Of a stretch of 64,000 bases of DNA, positions 27,257-36,301 are shown in pieces. The position numbers and the translations under genes were made by a program. Source of the DNA: Putridiphycobacter sp045107045 (GTDB lineage Bacteria > Bacteroidota > Bacteroidia > Flavobacteriales_D > Crocinitomicaceae). The stretch covers positions 1 to 64,000 of the forward strand of contig JBGCFR010000045.1 of assembly GCA_045107045.1 (NCBI GenBank), in the 5' to 3' direction. Position 1 is the stretch's first letter, and every line of letters begins with the position of its first letter. The notes below the pieces were generated by a model. The model ran no database searches, had not been told where the DNA came from, and saw nothing but the letters and a program-made list of their open reading frames with translations.

Positions 27257-28270
27257 CTAGGTATTAATTTTAATTGACTTTACTTTTTCAATATCTGAAT
27301 CAGTAATGTGTAAATGTGTCACCAACCTCAGCCTGCCTTTGCCAAAAGCCATTAATAAAACATCATTTTCCTTGTATTGATGAATAATTTCAGCTTGTTT
27401 GTCAAAATTTTGCAATACAATGACTACAATATTGGTCTCTACACTAATGACAGTTTTTACCCATGATTCATTATTAAAAAATGACTCTAAGTCTTTAGCT
27501 CTTTTATGATCATCAGTCAATCGGTTAACATTATGTTTTAATGCAAATAAACCACCGGCTGCAATAATTCCTGCCTGACGCATTCCGCCACCTAAGTATT
27601 TTCTAACTCGGCGAGACTTAGTAATAAACGCTTTACTTCCGAGCAGTATTGAGCCAACTGGAGCGCCTAACCCTTTTGACAGACAAACTGATATACTGTC
27701 AAATGGTTTTGCGTATGATTTTATGTCTATATTATTTTCTGTAAGGGCATTAAATACTCTAGCGCCATCTAAATGCAACTTGAGTTTATTTCGAGTACAA
27801 AATTCTTTTATTTTTAAAATGTCATTAAAATCATACACCGCTCCACCACCGCGGTTGGCAGTGTCTTCAAGACTAACTAGTTTTGTGATAGGATAGTGAA
27901 TATCATTTGGATTGACTTGATCATCTAATAATTTAGGAATAATCCGACCTCTATTATCTCGAATAAAACGTGGAGAGGCTTGAGAATTTATCATCATGCC
28001 ACCTCCTTCGTATCGGTATATATGCGATTCTTCATGACAAATTACTTCATCACCAGGTTGTGTATGAACTTTTATGGCAATCTGATTGGTTTGAGTACCT
28101 GATGTGCAAAATAAACTTGCTTCAAATCCAAATAATTCGGCGACATATTCTTCTAATTCAATAATGGTTGGGTCCTCCACAAAAACATCATCTCCAACAG
28201 GAGCGCTCATCATAAAATTGAGCATTTCAGGGGTTGGTTTTGTGACAGTATCACTTCTAAAATCAATCAT
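27257..28270 (-). CDS. ltaE: low-specificity L-threonine aldolase
   Basis: Start set at ATG 28270 (MIDFRSDTVTKPTPEML), where the family normally begins; the ATG at 28336 would add 22 unrelated residues. 337 residues. PLP enzyme cleaving threonine/allo-threonine to glycine and acetaldehyde. Features: RSDTVTKPT at 5-13, GDDVFVEDPT, the HLDGARVFNA block at 166-175 with the cofactor-contacting Asp, and the Schiff-base Lys in LSKGLGAPVGS (K199). The gene stands alone between the Wzz operon and the DUF418 gene. Confidence 0.93.
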   Translation of the reverse strand: MIDFRSDTVTKPTPEMLNFMMSAPVGDDVFVEDPTIIELEEYVAELFGFEASLFCTSGTQTNQIAIKVHTQPGDEVICHEESHIYRYEGGGMMINSQASPRFIRDNRGRIIPKLLDDQVNPNDIHYPITKLVSLEDTANRGGGAVYDFNDILKIKEFCTRNKLKLHLDGARVFNALTENNIDIKSYAKPFDSISVCLSKGLGAPVGSILLGSKAFITKSRRVRKYLGGGMRQAGIIAAGGLFALKHNVNRLTDDHKRAKDLESFFNNESWVKTVISVETNIVVIVLQNFDKQAEIIHQYKENDVLLMAFGKGRLRLVTHLHITDSDIEKVKSIKINT

Positions 28271-28360
28271 TTTCTTATCTGGTTTTACTGGTGTGAAGAT
28301 AACAGTTTTAAACCAATAATTTTGAGATACTCGCAAACTAAAGTATCATCACTTGTTAAA

Positions 28361-29521
28361 CTAATTATCTGCTATTTTACTTTTAATCAGCTTCCTCCAT
28401 AGAAACTCAAGTGGACCAACAGGTCTGAATTTTAAATAGAAAAAGCTAAACCCTAAATTAATACTAAATATTAGGAATGAAATCAATACTAGGTCAGTAG
28501 GACGTAACTTTGCATAGTATCCCAAACCATAGCCGTAAAAAATAATTACACATATTAATGACTGTATGATGTAATTCGTTAATGCAAGCCGTCCAGTTTT
28601 AGATAGAATTCTAGTAAAAAAATGATTGCTTTGAAAAATAAGGCTAAATCCAAAAATGTAACCAATTCCCAATGTAGTTTCAAAAAAGACGTTAACACCT
28701 ATTAGAATTGGTCTCCAAATTGGTTGTGAATCAAGGTCAATTGAATGAAATAAATCTGATTTATAATAAATCCATATCAAGCTAATTGTAATTAGTATGC
28801 TTGCGCTAGCAAGATATTTTTTTTTATTTCCTTTTATGCTAGCCAATAGAGATTTCCGAGCAGCATAAATTCCAATTAAAAAAAGTCCAAATGTCTTAGG
28901 GATATACCAAACTAAATTTTCAGGCATAAATGCCACTAGTTCAAGCATCCTTAATTTAAATATCTCAATATAAGTTCCTTCCTGAAAAACAGTAATGAAT
29001 TCATTTAATGTGGCTGGTTTTTCAGATTGAATCATGGGCCAATCAAAACTAAGTACACCCAAATAGTAAATTGGTCTAAAAAATATGAATAGAATACCTA
29101 TTGTTAAAACACTTTGATTTGATAATTTTATTAGGGGTAATACTAGTAAACCAAGCAAAGCATATGAGGCAAGAATATCTCCAAACCAAAAAAGTAAAAT
29201 ATGTATTAAACCGAAAAAGAGTAGAGTAATCATTCTTTTTACAAAGTAGGGTTTAAATTCTATTGGCTTAGAATGCTCTTGTAGTACAATTCCGTAACCA
29301 AATAAAAAAGCAAAAATTAATAAAAACTTACCTCCTGCTAACTCCACTACTATGTTTACTGCTGTTGCTTGAATTCCCTCAAATGCCCCATAAAAATCAC
29401 TATAGTAACTAAGAGGCGCATGAAATACAAAAATATTGACCAAAAGAATGCCAAGTAAGGCAATTCCTCTCAGTGCATCCAATTCTTGAATTCTGTTTCT
29501 GACTGGTCTGTTAATCGACAT
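28361..29521 (-). CDS. DUF418 family membrane protein
   Basis: 386 residues with about ten membrane helices. The N-terminus RIQELDALRGIALLGILLVNI is the hallmark of the DUF418/YeiB family, and FLLIFAFLFGYGI and the C-terminal LTNYIIQSLICVIIFYGYGLG and GPLEFLWRKLI blocks fit it too. These proteins are related to acyltransferase-3-like membrane enzymes; no substrate is established. It is 90 nt upstream of the threonine aldolase start and may be co-transcribed. Confidence 0.9.
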   Translation of the reverse strand: MSINRPVRNRIQELDALRGIALLGILLVNIFVFHAPLSYYSDFYGAFEGIQATAVNIVVELAGGKFLLIFAFLFGYGIVLQEHSKPIEFKPYFVKRMITLLFFGLIHILLFWFGDILASYALLGLLVLPLIKLSNQSVLTIGILFIFFRPIYYLGVLSFDWPMIQSEKPATLNEFITVFQEGTYIEIFKLRMLELVAFMPENLVWYIPKTFGLFLIGIYAARKSLLASIKGNKKKYLASASILITISLIWIYYKSDLFHSIDLDSQPIWRPILIGVNVFFETTLGIGYIFGFSLIFQSNHFFTRILSKTGRLALTNYIIQSLICVIIFYGYGLGYYAKLRPTDLVLISFLIFSINLGFSFFYLKFRPVGPLEFLWRKLIKSKIADN

Positions 29522-29625
29522 GTTTTAAGAAGGATTAAAGCTTGAGTAAATGTAGTTATTTTAATAATGTTGCTGATGCAATTAAGTTTACTTTTTGATG
29601 CTTATTTAGACTTGATTTACTGTCT

Positions 29626-30321
29626 TCAACAAATTAATAGTAGTCTGTTCTGCCCCATTTTTTCCTTGGGTGCTCTGTGAATACAAGGATTAGTTTGACT
29701 TTTAGGATGATCAACTGCCAATTTCCATAAGTTGCCAAGTCCAAGGTTTACGGGATTTGCTTCAGGAATAGCTTGATAATGCAGATCAAGGAAATACTCA
29801 CTTAAAAATGATTCGAAACCTTCATTTGTTCCATCATATATTTTTTTTAATTCGGCACGCACCTCAGGAATGAGTACTTTTTGCTTAGCTTGTGCATTCG
29901 GCAATATTTCACTCGATTCACCAAAGTAGGTGCATAAAAAAGTGTCAGTAGGTATGGGTGAACGATCAGCATGCCATGAATAAACATCAGTTGGGAAAAA
30001 TGAATCGCTATCATCTCGTTCGTATGAGCTGATTAAATTAAGAACTGGAGATGCACCATGTGCTTTCAATAGTTTTAAGTCATTTAAAATCGTTTTGCGA
30101 GCTTGTTTTCCTTGCTTACTGAGCTGAAGTTCTAATAACTCCTCTCTATTAATTTCAATCATACTATCATTGAGTTCGATTTTGGAAACGATTTCAGAAA
30201 AATCACCTGTTAAAGTCCGTGCCCAGCAAATTGCATTGACCTCTCCATCAAAAGGTGTCGAAATTAGATCCTGAAAGTTAGTGACATTTAGAATTTGATT
30301 CTTAGTATGAGGTATATACAC
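29626..30321 (-). CDS. DUF1826-like, 2-oxoglutarate-oxygenase-like protein
   Basis: 231 residues, cytosolic. WHADRSPIPTDTFLCTYFG (about 120-138) and CIHRAPKE...RLLLIC at the C-terminus match the two conserved ends of DUF1826, in which H-x-D and a distal H-R resemble the iron and 2-oxoglutarate ligands of dioxygenases; EVNAICWAR near residue 28 fits the N-terminal block. The family match is from remembered pattern and the enzymatic idea is inference. It lies 15 nt after the secreted-protein gene on the same strand. Confidence 0.5.
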   Translation of the reverse strand: MYIPHTKNQILNVTNFQDLISTPFDGEVNAICWARTLTGDFSEIVSKIELNDSMIEINREELLELQLSKQGKQARKTILNDLKLLKAHGASPVLNLISSYERDDSDSFFPTDVYSWHADRSPIPTDTFLCTYFGESSEILPNAQAKQKVLIPEVRAELKKIYDGTNEGFESFLSEYFLDLHYQAIPEANPVNLGLGNLWKLAVDHPKSQTNPCIHRAPKEKMGQNRLLLIC

Positions 30322-30336
30322 ATTAGTAGTTTGAAG

Positions 30337-30921
30337 TTAGTATAATTCGTTTTTAAATGGCTTAAAACTGTTAAGTTGTGGCAGCGGACTTATATGTACT
30401 TCTTTTTCAACTTTCAAAGTAATTTCTGACGTTTCTTGGTTTTTAGACTGTTTCTTGTACTTCCCGGTTAGCAGATTAAATTTTGTTTCGGTAATACTTA
30501 TGCCATCATAGGCCACATAACTAAAATGAGTGAGTTCAAATTTTCCATTCTCAAATAAGAATTCATAGCGAGAGTTCCCTTTAATGTAAAAGTCTAGCTG
30601 TAATTTCCCTTCTTCAATATAAACATCCGGGATTTGGCTTCCATTATGACTTCCATTCTTTTCAATTGGGTACATAGCTTCAACTATTTCAGTGGACGAA
30701 AAAAATAAACTCTGCATTCCGTTTTGTTGAGAAAAGAAGATTTCCAGTACTAAAGGTTTTGTTTCGTTCAGCGTATCCATAGATATGATGACCTTGTCCA
30801 ATAAGCCATCATTGTTTAGATCACCTTCAGATTGTCTTATTATACAATTAAAACTTTCATGCTGCGAAAAGACATTTACGTAGGTCAAAAGTATGATAGC
30901 AAGAGTAAACGTTTTTTGCAT
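30337..30921 (-). CDS. secreted protein of unknown function
   Basis: 194 residues with a signal peptide (1-19, ending VFSQ). Residues 32-47 read EGDLNNDGLLDKVIIS, the D-x-N-x-D-G-x-x-D calcium loop of dockerin/FG-GAP-like repeats, followed by beta-strands. One such repeat is visible, so it is not a full propeller. No family is recognised; it is likely periplasmic. The downstream DUF1826-like gene is 15 nt away. Confidence 0.6.
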   Translation of the reverse strand: MQKTFTLAIILLTYVNVFSQHESFNCIIRQSEGDLNNDGLLDKVIISMDTLNETKPLVLEIFFSQQNGMQSLFFSSTEIVEAMYPIEKNGSHNGSQIPDVYIEEGKLQLDFYIKGNSRYEFLFENGKFELTHFSYVAYDGISITETKFNLLTGKYKKQSKNQETSEITLKVEKEVHISPLPQLNSFKPFKNELY

Positions 30922-31263
30922 TTTATTATATAGGTTTAAATTAAAAGTTCTATTTTTTATAATGGTTTATTACTCAAAATCAGTTAGGATTTTCCGACGT
31001 TGAGCTAAATTAATTAATTCAATTGAATTTCCTGCGAGGAAATTCCGCAATAACTAATTATACATGTTGTTACATGCTGGCTTACTGAGCAAATACTTCA
31101 GTTCGTTTTTTGCTAAATGAAAAGTTAAGTGGTTTTAAACTCATTATAATTACTATTTCCGTATTGTATTTTGCTTTATATTTTTTATTCTAATATATCT
31201 TTAAATATTTCTGTTCTTCAATCGCCTTTCAAGCTATTTGTAAATATAACATACTTCGGGCAG
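30922..31263. other. 342-bp gap with inverted repeats
   Basis: No gene is seen. It holds the 12-bp palindrome ATTCAATTGAAT (31017-31028), which runs into a hairpin GAATTTCC (31025-31032), loop TGCGA, GGAAATTC (31038-31045). Then comes ACATGTTGTTACATG (31062-31076), a short imperfect repeat of a type often scattered between flavobacterial genes. I saw no small ccoS-like reading frame in it. Confidence 0.5.
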
Positions 31264-33624
31264 CTATTTCAAGCGCTTCCCTTTCCAATTAGTCAATAAG
31301 GTCACTAAAAGCACAACAGAAATAGAGCTCAAAGGCATAAGTATGGCGGCAACTAATGGTTTTAAATGTCCAGTAACAGCAAAACTTAATCCCACCAAAT
31401 TATAGCATAATGAAAATACGTAACTCCACTTAACTACCCCCATATTATATCTGGCATACTGAATATATTGGTCCAGGTTTTTCAAATTATCACCATTTAA
31501 AATCGCATCTGATGAGGGTGAAAATGAATACACATCATCTACCACACTAATTCCAATATCAGCAGTTTGGAGTGCGCCAGCATCATTTAAACCATCTCCT
31601 AACATCATAACCGAAGCTCCAGATTGCTGCAAAGCATCAATATAGGCCAATTTGTCTTCAGGTTTTTGATTAAATTTATAGACGGTATCTGCGGGCATTA
31701 ATTCCATTAACTTTTCTCTTTCAGCTGAATTGTCGCCTGATAAAATATGGAGTTTAAACCCTTTCTGTTTTAAATGATGAAAGAGTTCAGTCATGCCATG
31801 ACGGTAAAAATTTTCAATCACAAATGCGCCTTTAATTGCCGCGTTTATTGATACACTAACCCGTGTTTTTTGATCAGTAAATTGAGCACCAATCCAATCT
31901 TTATGGCCAATTTTATATATGGATTGATCAACTTTTCCACTAATTCCCTTGCCTTGAATTTCTTCAAATTCACTTAAGTTGCCAGTATAGGCATCTTTAA
32001 TATAACCAGAAATTTGCCTGCTTAATGGATGAGCCGAGTTCATTGTCATCCGCTTAATAATAGACATTTCAAGTTGACTTAAATGGTCGCCTTCCCACCT
32101 TATTGAACTCAAATTGTTTTGTGTGATCGTTCCCGTTTTATCAAATACTATATGGGTGACTTTGGCAATTGGTTCCACTACATGAACTGAGCGCAAATAG
32201 AAACCTTTCCGCCCAAATACACGAATACCATTGCCATATGTGAAGGGGACAGATAGGGCTATTGCACAAGGGCAAGCCACAATTAATACCGATACCACAA
32301 CAAAAGCTGCTTGACTGGAATCTATGAAATACCAATACAACCCTGCTGTAGCTGCAATTAACATTAAATAGATGGTGAATCGCTGGCTAATAACATCTGT
32401 TAATGTTTTTTTTTCTTCTTTTTGATCAAAAATTGGATTATTCCATAGTTGTGTTAAATAACTATTTTCTATTTTTTTATCAATTATGATTTCTATTGCT
32501 TCTCCAGTTTGTCTGCCACCAGCATACAGCTTATCCCCACTTTGTTTTTCTATGGCAATCGACTCGCCAGTTACAAAACTATAGTCAATTCTGCCATCAC
32601 CTAATTTTAAAACTGCATCAGATGGAATCAGTTCGTTATTCCTAATACGCAACACATCACCAATTTCAACATTCCTTAATGAAGTAATGCTTTCCACATT
32701 GTTAACAACCTTTGTAACCGCTATTGGAAAATAGGATTTATAATCACGTTCAAAATTAATGGCACTGTAAGTTTGTAGCTGAAACCATTTACCAATTAAT
32801 AGAAAGAAAATGAGTCCAATAAAAGAGTCAAAATACCCCGCGCCATGCTCTAGGAGAACCTCATATAAGGAACGAAAATATAACGCAAAAATGCCAATGG
32901 TAATAGGTACATCAATATTAATTCTGTGGTTTTTTAATGCTTTGTAGGCAGATACAATATAATCTTTAGCACCATAAACTAAAACTGGTATTGAAAATAT
33001 TAAGTTCAAATAATTAAAAGTTTGTTGAAAATTTTTATCTCGACTACCAATTCCAAGGTATTCAGGAAAACTAAGTAGCATTACATTCCCAAAACAAAAA
33101 CCAGATAATCCAATTTTAAAAATAAGCGATTTATTAGATTTAGTTTGTTTGACTTTATCATAATCCTCAAGAGTAATAGACGGCGGGTAGCCAATAGAAG
33201 CTAACAGTTCAGCCACCGCTTTTAATGATGTTTTGGATTCATTAAAAGAAATTTCTGCTTCCTTTTTAATGAAAAACACTTGCGAAGACATGATGCCTGG
33301 TGCCAGTTTGTTAAGCCTTTCTAGCAGCCAAAGACAAGAGCTACAATGAATTTGAGGCAGAAATAATTTAATTTTTATGGTGGTTCCTTCTTGAAAAAGA
33401 ATGAGTTTGTCTTTAAACTCCTGTAGGTCCAAAAAATTATATTTACCTCTAAATGTTTTGTTCGCTTTTATACCTGGAGTGCTATCTTCAAAATTGTAAT
33501 ACGAATCCAAATCTGACCCACTAAGAATATCAAAAACGGTTTTACAGCCTTGACAACAAAATGTTTTATCATCAAAATAGACTTTCTCTTCGCAATTATC
33601 TCCACAATGATAGCATTGAGTCAT
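31264..33624 (-). CDS. ccoI: copper P-type ATPase of the CcoI/FixI type
   Basis: 786 residues. The N-terminus has a Cys-rich metal-binding module (C4-x-x-C7, C11, C23-C24-x-x-C27) and then an HMA-like domain with HCSSC near 94. A P1B-ATPase core follows: membrane CPC (VACPCAIALS, about 450), DKTGTIT phosphorylation site (about 498), and GDGLNDAGAL hinge (about 675). The Cys-rich head plus CPC is typical of CcoI/FixI, which delivers copper for assembly of cbb3-type cytochrome oxidase. No ccoS, ccoN or ccoP follows here, unlike the usual Bacteroidota arrangement. It is divergent, 74 bp from the sensor-kinase gene. Confidence 0.88.
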   Translation of the reverse strand: MTQCYHCGDNCEEKVYFDDKTFCCQGCKTVFDILSGSDLDSYYNFEDSTPGIKANKTFRGKYNFLDLQEFKDKLILFQEGTTIKIKLFLPQIHCSSCLWLLERLNKLAPGIMSSQVFFIKKEAEISFNESKTSLKAVAELLASIGYPPSITLEDYDKVKQTKSNKSLIFKIGLSGFCFGNVMLLSFPEYLGIGSRDKNFQQTFNYLNLIFSIPVLVYGAKDYIVSAYKALKNHRINIDVPITIGIFALYFRSLYEVLLEHGAGYFDSFIGLIFFLLIGKWFQLQTYSAINFERDYKSYFPIAVTKVVNNVESITSLRNVEIGDVLRIRNNELIPSDAVLKLGDGRIDYSFVTGESIAIEKQSGDKLYAGGRQTGEAIEIIIDKKIENSYLTQLWNNPIFDQKEEKKTLTDVISQRFTIYLMLIAATAGLYWYFIDSSQAAFVVVSVLIVACPCAIALSVPFTYGNGIRVFGRKGFYLRSVHVVEPIAKVTHIVFDKTGTITQNNLSSIRWEGDHLSQLEMSIIKRMTMNSAHPLSRQISGYIKDAYTGNLSEFEEIQGKGISGKVDQSIYKIGHKDWIGAQFTDQKTRVSVSINAAIKGAFVIENFYRHGMTELFHHLKQKGFKLHILSGDNSAEREKLMELMPADTVYKFNQKPEDKLAYIDALQQSGASVMMLGDGLNDAGALQTADIGISVVDDVYSFSPSSDAILNGDNLKNLDQYIQYARYNMGVVKWSYVFSLCYNLVGLSFAVTGHLKPLVAAILMPLSSISVVLLVTLLTNWKGKRLK

Positions 33625-33640
33625 TAATTATCATTTATAA

Positions 33641-33674
33641 TTTGGGTAAAATTAATTAGGAAGTCCTAACTTTA
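33641..33674 (+). promoter_or_regulatory. possible promoter for the sensor-regulator operon
   Basis: TTTG (33641-33644), 22 nt, then TAACTTTA (33667-33674), one mismatch from TAnnTTTG, 24 nt before the ATG at 33699. It lies in the short divergent gap with ccoI. No clear FNR-type palindrome (TTGAT-N4-ATCAA) is visible. Confidence 0.35.
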
Positions 33675-33698
33675 ACCTATCAAAAATCATAATTTAAA

Positions 33699-35240
33699 AT
33701 GACTTACCCAAACCTTGTTAATTTCGAAGAAAACAATCATTTTTTCAAATTGATATTTAAAAGTATTGAGGAGGGACTAATTATTTCAAATGCTGATGGA
33801 GTTATCGTATTTATTAATTATAGAACGCAAGAATTATTTGGTTATGATGAGTCTGAACTTATTGGTCAAAAAGTTGAGGTATTGATTCCTTTAAAGCATC
33901 ATCATAATCATGCTGGACATAGGGAGTCGTATGTTGAAAAACCCACTAGAAGAAGCATGGGAAGCGGCCGAACCTTAGAAGGATTGAGAAAAAATGGGTC
34001 CACTTTTTATACTGAAATTGGTTTAAATCATATCGATATTGAAGGGCATAAATATATTGTAGCCTTGATTACTGATACTTCAAAAAGGGTAGAAGCTGAA
34101 CAAAAAATAAGACAACTTAATTCAGACTTAGAGACAAAAGTTTTTGAGCGAACAAAAGCGTTAGAAGAGAGTCAGATTTTATATACTGCTGTTGCCCAAA
34201 ATTTTCCTAACGGAACCATTAATGTTTTTGATAAAAATTTGAATTATATTTTTGCTGAAGGAAAAGAATTGTTTAAACTGGGTATTACATCAAAAAAATT
34301 AATAGGTACCAGTTATTTAGCACGCTTATCAGCATCTGTTAGACCAATGATTGAGTCAGCTTTAAGGGAGGTGTTCAAGGGAAAGAAAAAGGATTTTGAG
34401 GTTAATTATAAAGACGAGTACTACAACATTAATGCTGTTCCTTTGTTTAATGAGAAAAAGAAAATAGATAAAATTCTAGTCGTAGAAAAAAACATTACCC
34501 AGCAGAAATTGGCTAAGCAACAATTGGAGGATGCATTAAAAAAAGAGAAAGAATTGAGTGAAATGAAGTCTCGTTTTGTGTCAATGGCTTCGCATGAATT
34601 CCGTACTCCTTTAAGTACAATTTTGTCTTCCAATTCATTAATCGAAAAATATATTGAGGTAGGGGATTACCACAAGACAGAAAAACATTTAAAAAGAGTA
34701 AAAAACTCAGTAAAAGGTTTAACTGATATTTTGAATGATTTTTTATCTACTGATAAGCTTGAAAGTAATTTAATTTCTACTAACCCTGCTTATTTCGATT
34801 ATCAATTATTTGTAGATGAGGTAAAAGAAGATTTGCAATTGATGTGTCAAGAAGGGCAAGAAATTGTGAGTGAAATTGTGGGAGATTTGAAGATGGAAGT
34901 ATATACGGATCGTAATATCTTAAAGAACATTCTATTTAATTTACTGACCAATGCTATTAAGTACTCCAGTGAAAATCAAACTATTTATTTTAAAAGTAAA
35001 ATTGATAAGTTTCAAATAGAAATCAAAATAATTGATAATGGTATAGGTATTCCCAAAAAAGATCAAGAAAAACTCTTTACCCGTTTCTATAGAGCAGAAA
35101 ATGCAACCAATATAAAAGGAACTGGTTTGGGATTGGTGATTGTAAAAAGTTATTTAAATTTGTTAAATGGTGTTATCACTTATGAAAGTATTGAAAATAA
35201 GGGATCAACCTTTACCATAATTATACCTAGTACTCCATGA
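33699..35240 (+). CDS. PAS-containing soluble histidine kinase
   Basis: 513 residues, no membrane helix, so it is a cytosolic sensor. PAS-1 is about 15-130, with the FixL-style segment RRSMGSGRTLEGLRKNGSTF; PAS-2 about 155-270; HisKA has phospho-acceptor H299 (SHEFRTPL); HATPase has NLLTNAIKYS, DNGIGIP and GTGLGLVIVK. In rhizobial FixL the haem His sits just before the IIGIGR-like stretch; here that position is Arg, so haem binding through that residue is unlikely (from memory). Its stop overlaps the start of the regulator gene (ATGA), so both are made together. It faces ccoI. Confidence 0.88.
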   Translation: MTYPNLVNFEENNHFFKLIFKSIEEGLIISNADGVIVFINYRTQELFGYDESELIGQKVEVLIPLKHHHNHAGHRESYVEKPTRRSMGSGRTLEGLRKNGSTFYTEIGLNHIDIEGHKYIVALITDTSKRVEAEQKIRQLNSDLETKVFERTKALEESQILYTAVAQNFPNGTINVFDKNLNYIFAEGKELFKLGITSKKLIGTSYLARLSASVRPMIESALREVFKGKKKDFEVNYKDEYYNINAVPLFNEKKKIDKILVVEKNITQQKLAKQQLEDALKKEKELSEMKSRFVSMASHEFRTPLSTILSSNSLIEKYIEVGDYHKTEKHLKRVKNSVKGLTDILNDFLSTDKLESNLISTNPAYFDYQLFVDEVKEDLQLMCQEGQEIVSEIVGDLKMEVYTDRNILKNILFNLLTNAIKYSSENQTIYFKSKIDKFQIEIKIIDNGIGIPKKDQEKLFTRFYRAENATNIKGTGLGLVIVKSYLNLLNGVITYESIENKGSTFTIIIPSTP

Positions 35241-36292
35241 ATAAAATTGTATTAATTGAAGATAATACTGATGTCAGAGAAAACATTCAAGAAATTCTTG
35301 AATTAGCAGACTATGAGGTTTTTACTGCCGAAAATGGTAAGTTGGGAGTCGAATTGGTAAAAAACGAAATGCCCAATTTGATTTTATGTGATATCATGAT
35401 GCCTGAATTGGATGGATATGGTGTATTATATATGGTTAATAAAAATCCGAAAACATCTGGAATTCCATTTATTTTTCTAACAGCAAAGTCTGAGCGAGAA
35501 GATTTTAGAAAAGGAATGAATATGGGAGCTGACGATTACTTAACTAAACCATTTGATGATACCCAATTGTTAGGTGCGGTTGAACGGCGACTAGAGCGTA
35601 TTAAAACCTTTTCAGCAAAGGAGGAGGGCAATGTATTTGATAACTTTATGAGTAATGTCGGAGGTATTAAAGAATTGGAAAATTTATCTAAAACCAAACG
35701 ACATAAAAAGTATGTTAAAAAGGATACAATATTCTATGAAGGTGATAGTCCTAATTTTCTGTATTTTATAAGCTCTGGTAGAGTAAAGACGCATAAAATG
35801 AATAAGGATGCCAAGGAATTGGTAACTCATTTGTATAAAGCGGGTGATTTTTTGGGCTATAAAGCTTTAATAAAAGAAGAGGCCTATACAGAAACTGCTA
35901 CAGCGCTTGAACCTACTGAATTATCATTAATTCCAAAACAAGAATTTTTGGATTTGTTATTTTCGTCTAAAGAAGTCTCTCAGAAATTTATTAAAATATT
36001 AGCAGGTTCAATTGACGAACGCCAAGTTGAGCTTTTAAATTTGGCTTATGATACAGTTCGTAAAAGGGTAGCTGACTCTTTATTAAAACTGGAGAATAAA
36101 TATAGTAATGCTGAAGATGATCAACCTTTTACAATGTCAATTTCACGTGATGATTTAGCTGCCATGGTTGGAACCGCCACAGAATCTGTAATACGAACAT
36201 TATCAGAGTTTAAACAAGACGGATATATAAGCATAAAAGGATCAAATATTACAATTTTACAACGTGATAAACTTAAAAATTTTAGATTTTAA
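35237..36292 (+). CDS. response regulator fused to a CRP/FNR-type regulator
   Basis: 351 residues. Residues 1-125 are a receiver domain: acidic pair E8/D9, phospho-acceptor D52 (LILCDIMMPELDG), and DDYLTKPF with the conserved Lys. About 145-265 is a cyclic-nucleotide-binding-like fold (KKDTIFYEGDSPNFLYFISSGRVKTH), and 290-350 a Crp winged helix (SISRDDLAAMVGTATESVIRTLSEF). No four-Cys iron-sulfur pattern typical of FNR is seen. It should bind DNA when phosphorylated by the kinase translated just upstream. Its likely target is the divergent ccoI and other respiratory genes (inference). Confidence 0.92.
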   Translation: MNKIVLIEDNTDVRENIQEILELADYEVFTAENGKLGVELVKNEMPNLILCDIMMPELDGYGVLYMVNKNPKTSGIPFIFLTAKSEREDFRKGMNMGADDYLTKPFDDTQLLGAVERRLERIKTFSAKEEGNVFDNFMSNVGGIKELENLSKTKRHKKYVKKDTIFYEGDSPNFLYFISSGRVKTHKMNKDAKELVTHLYKAGDFLGYKALIKEEAYTETATALEPTELSLIPKQEFLDLLFSSKEVSQKFIKILAGSIDERQVELLNLAYDTVRKRVADSLLKLENKYSNAEDDQPFTMSISRDDLAAMVGTATESVIRTLSEFKQDGYISIKGSNITILQRDKLKNFRF

Positions 36293-36301
36293 AACAAAAC
36301 A

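Noticed and set aside
30922..31263. ccoS small gene after ccoI
   Set aside because: No reading frame with the expected membrane segment was found in this gap.
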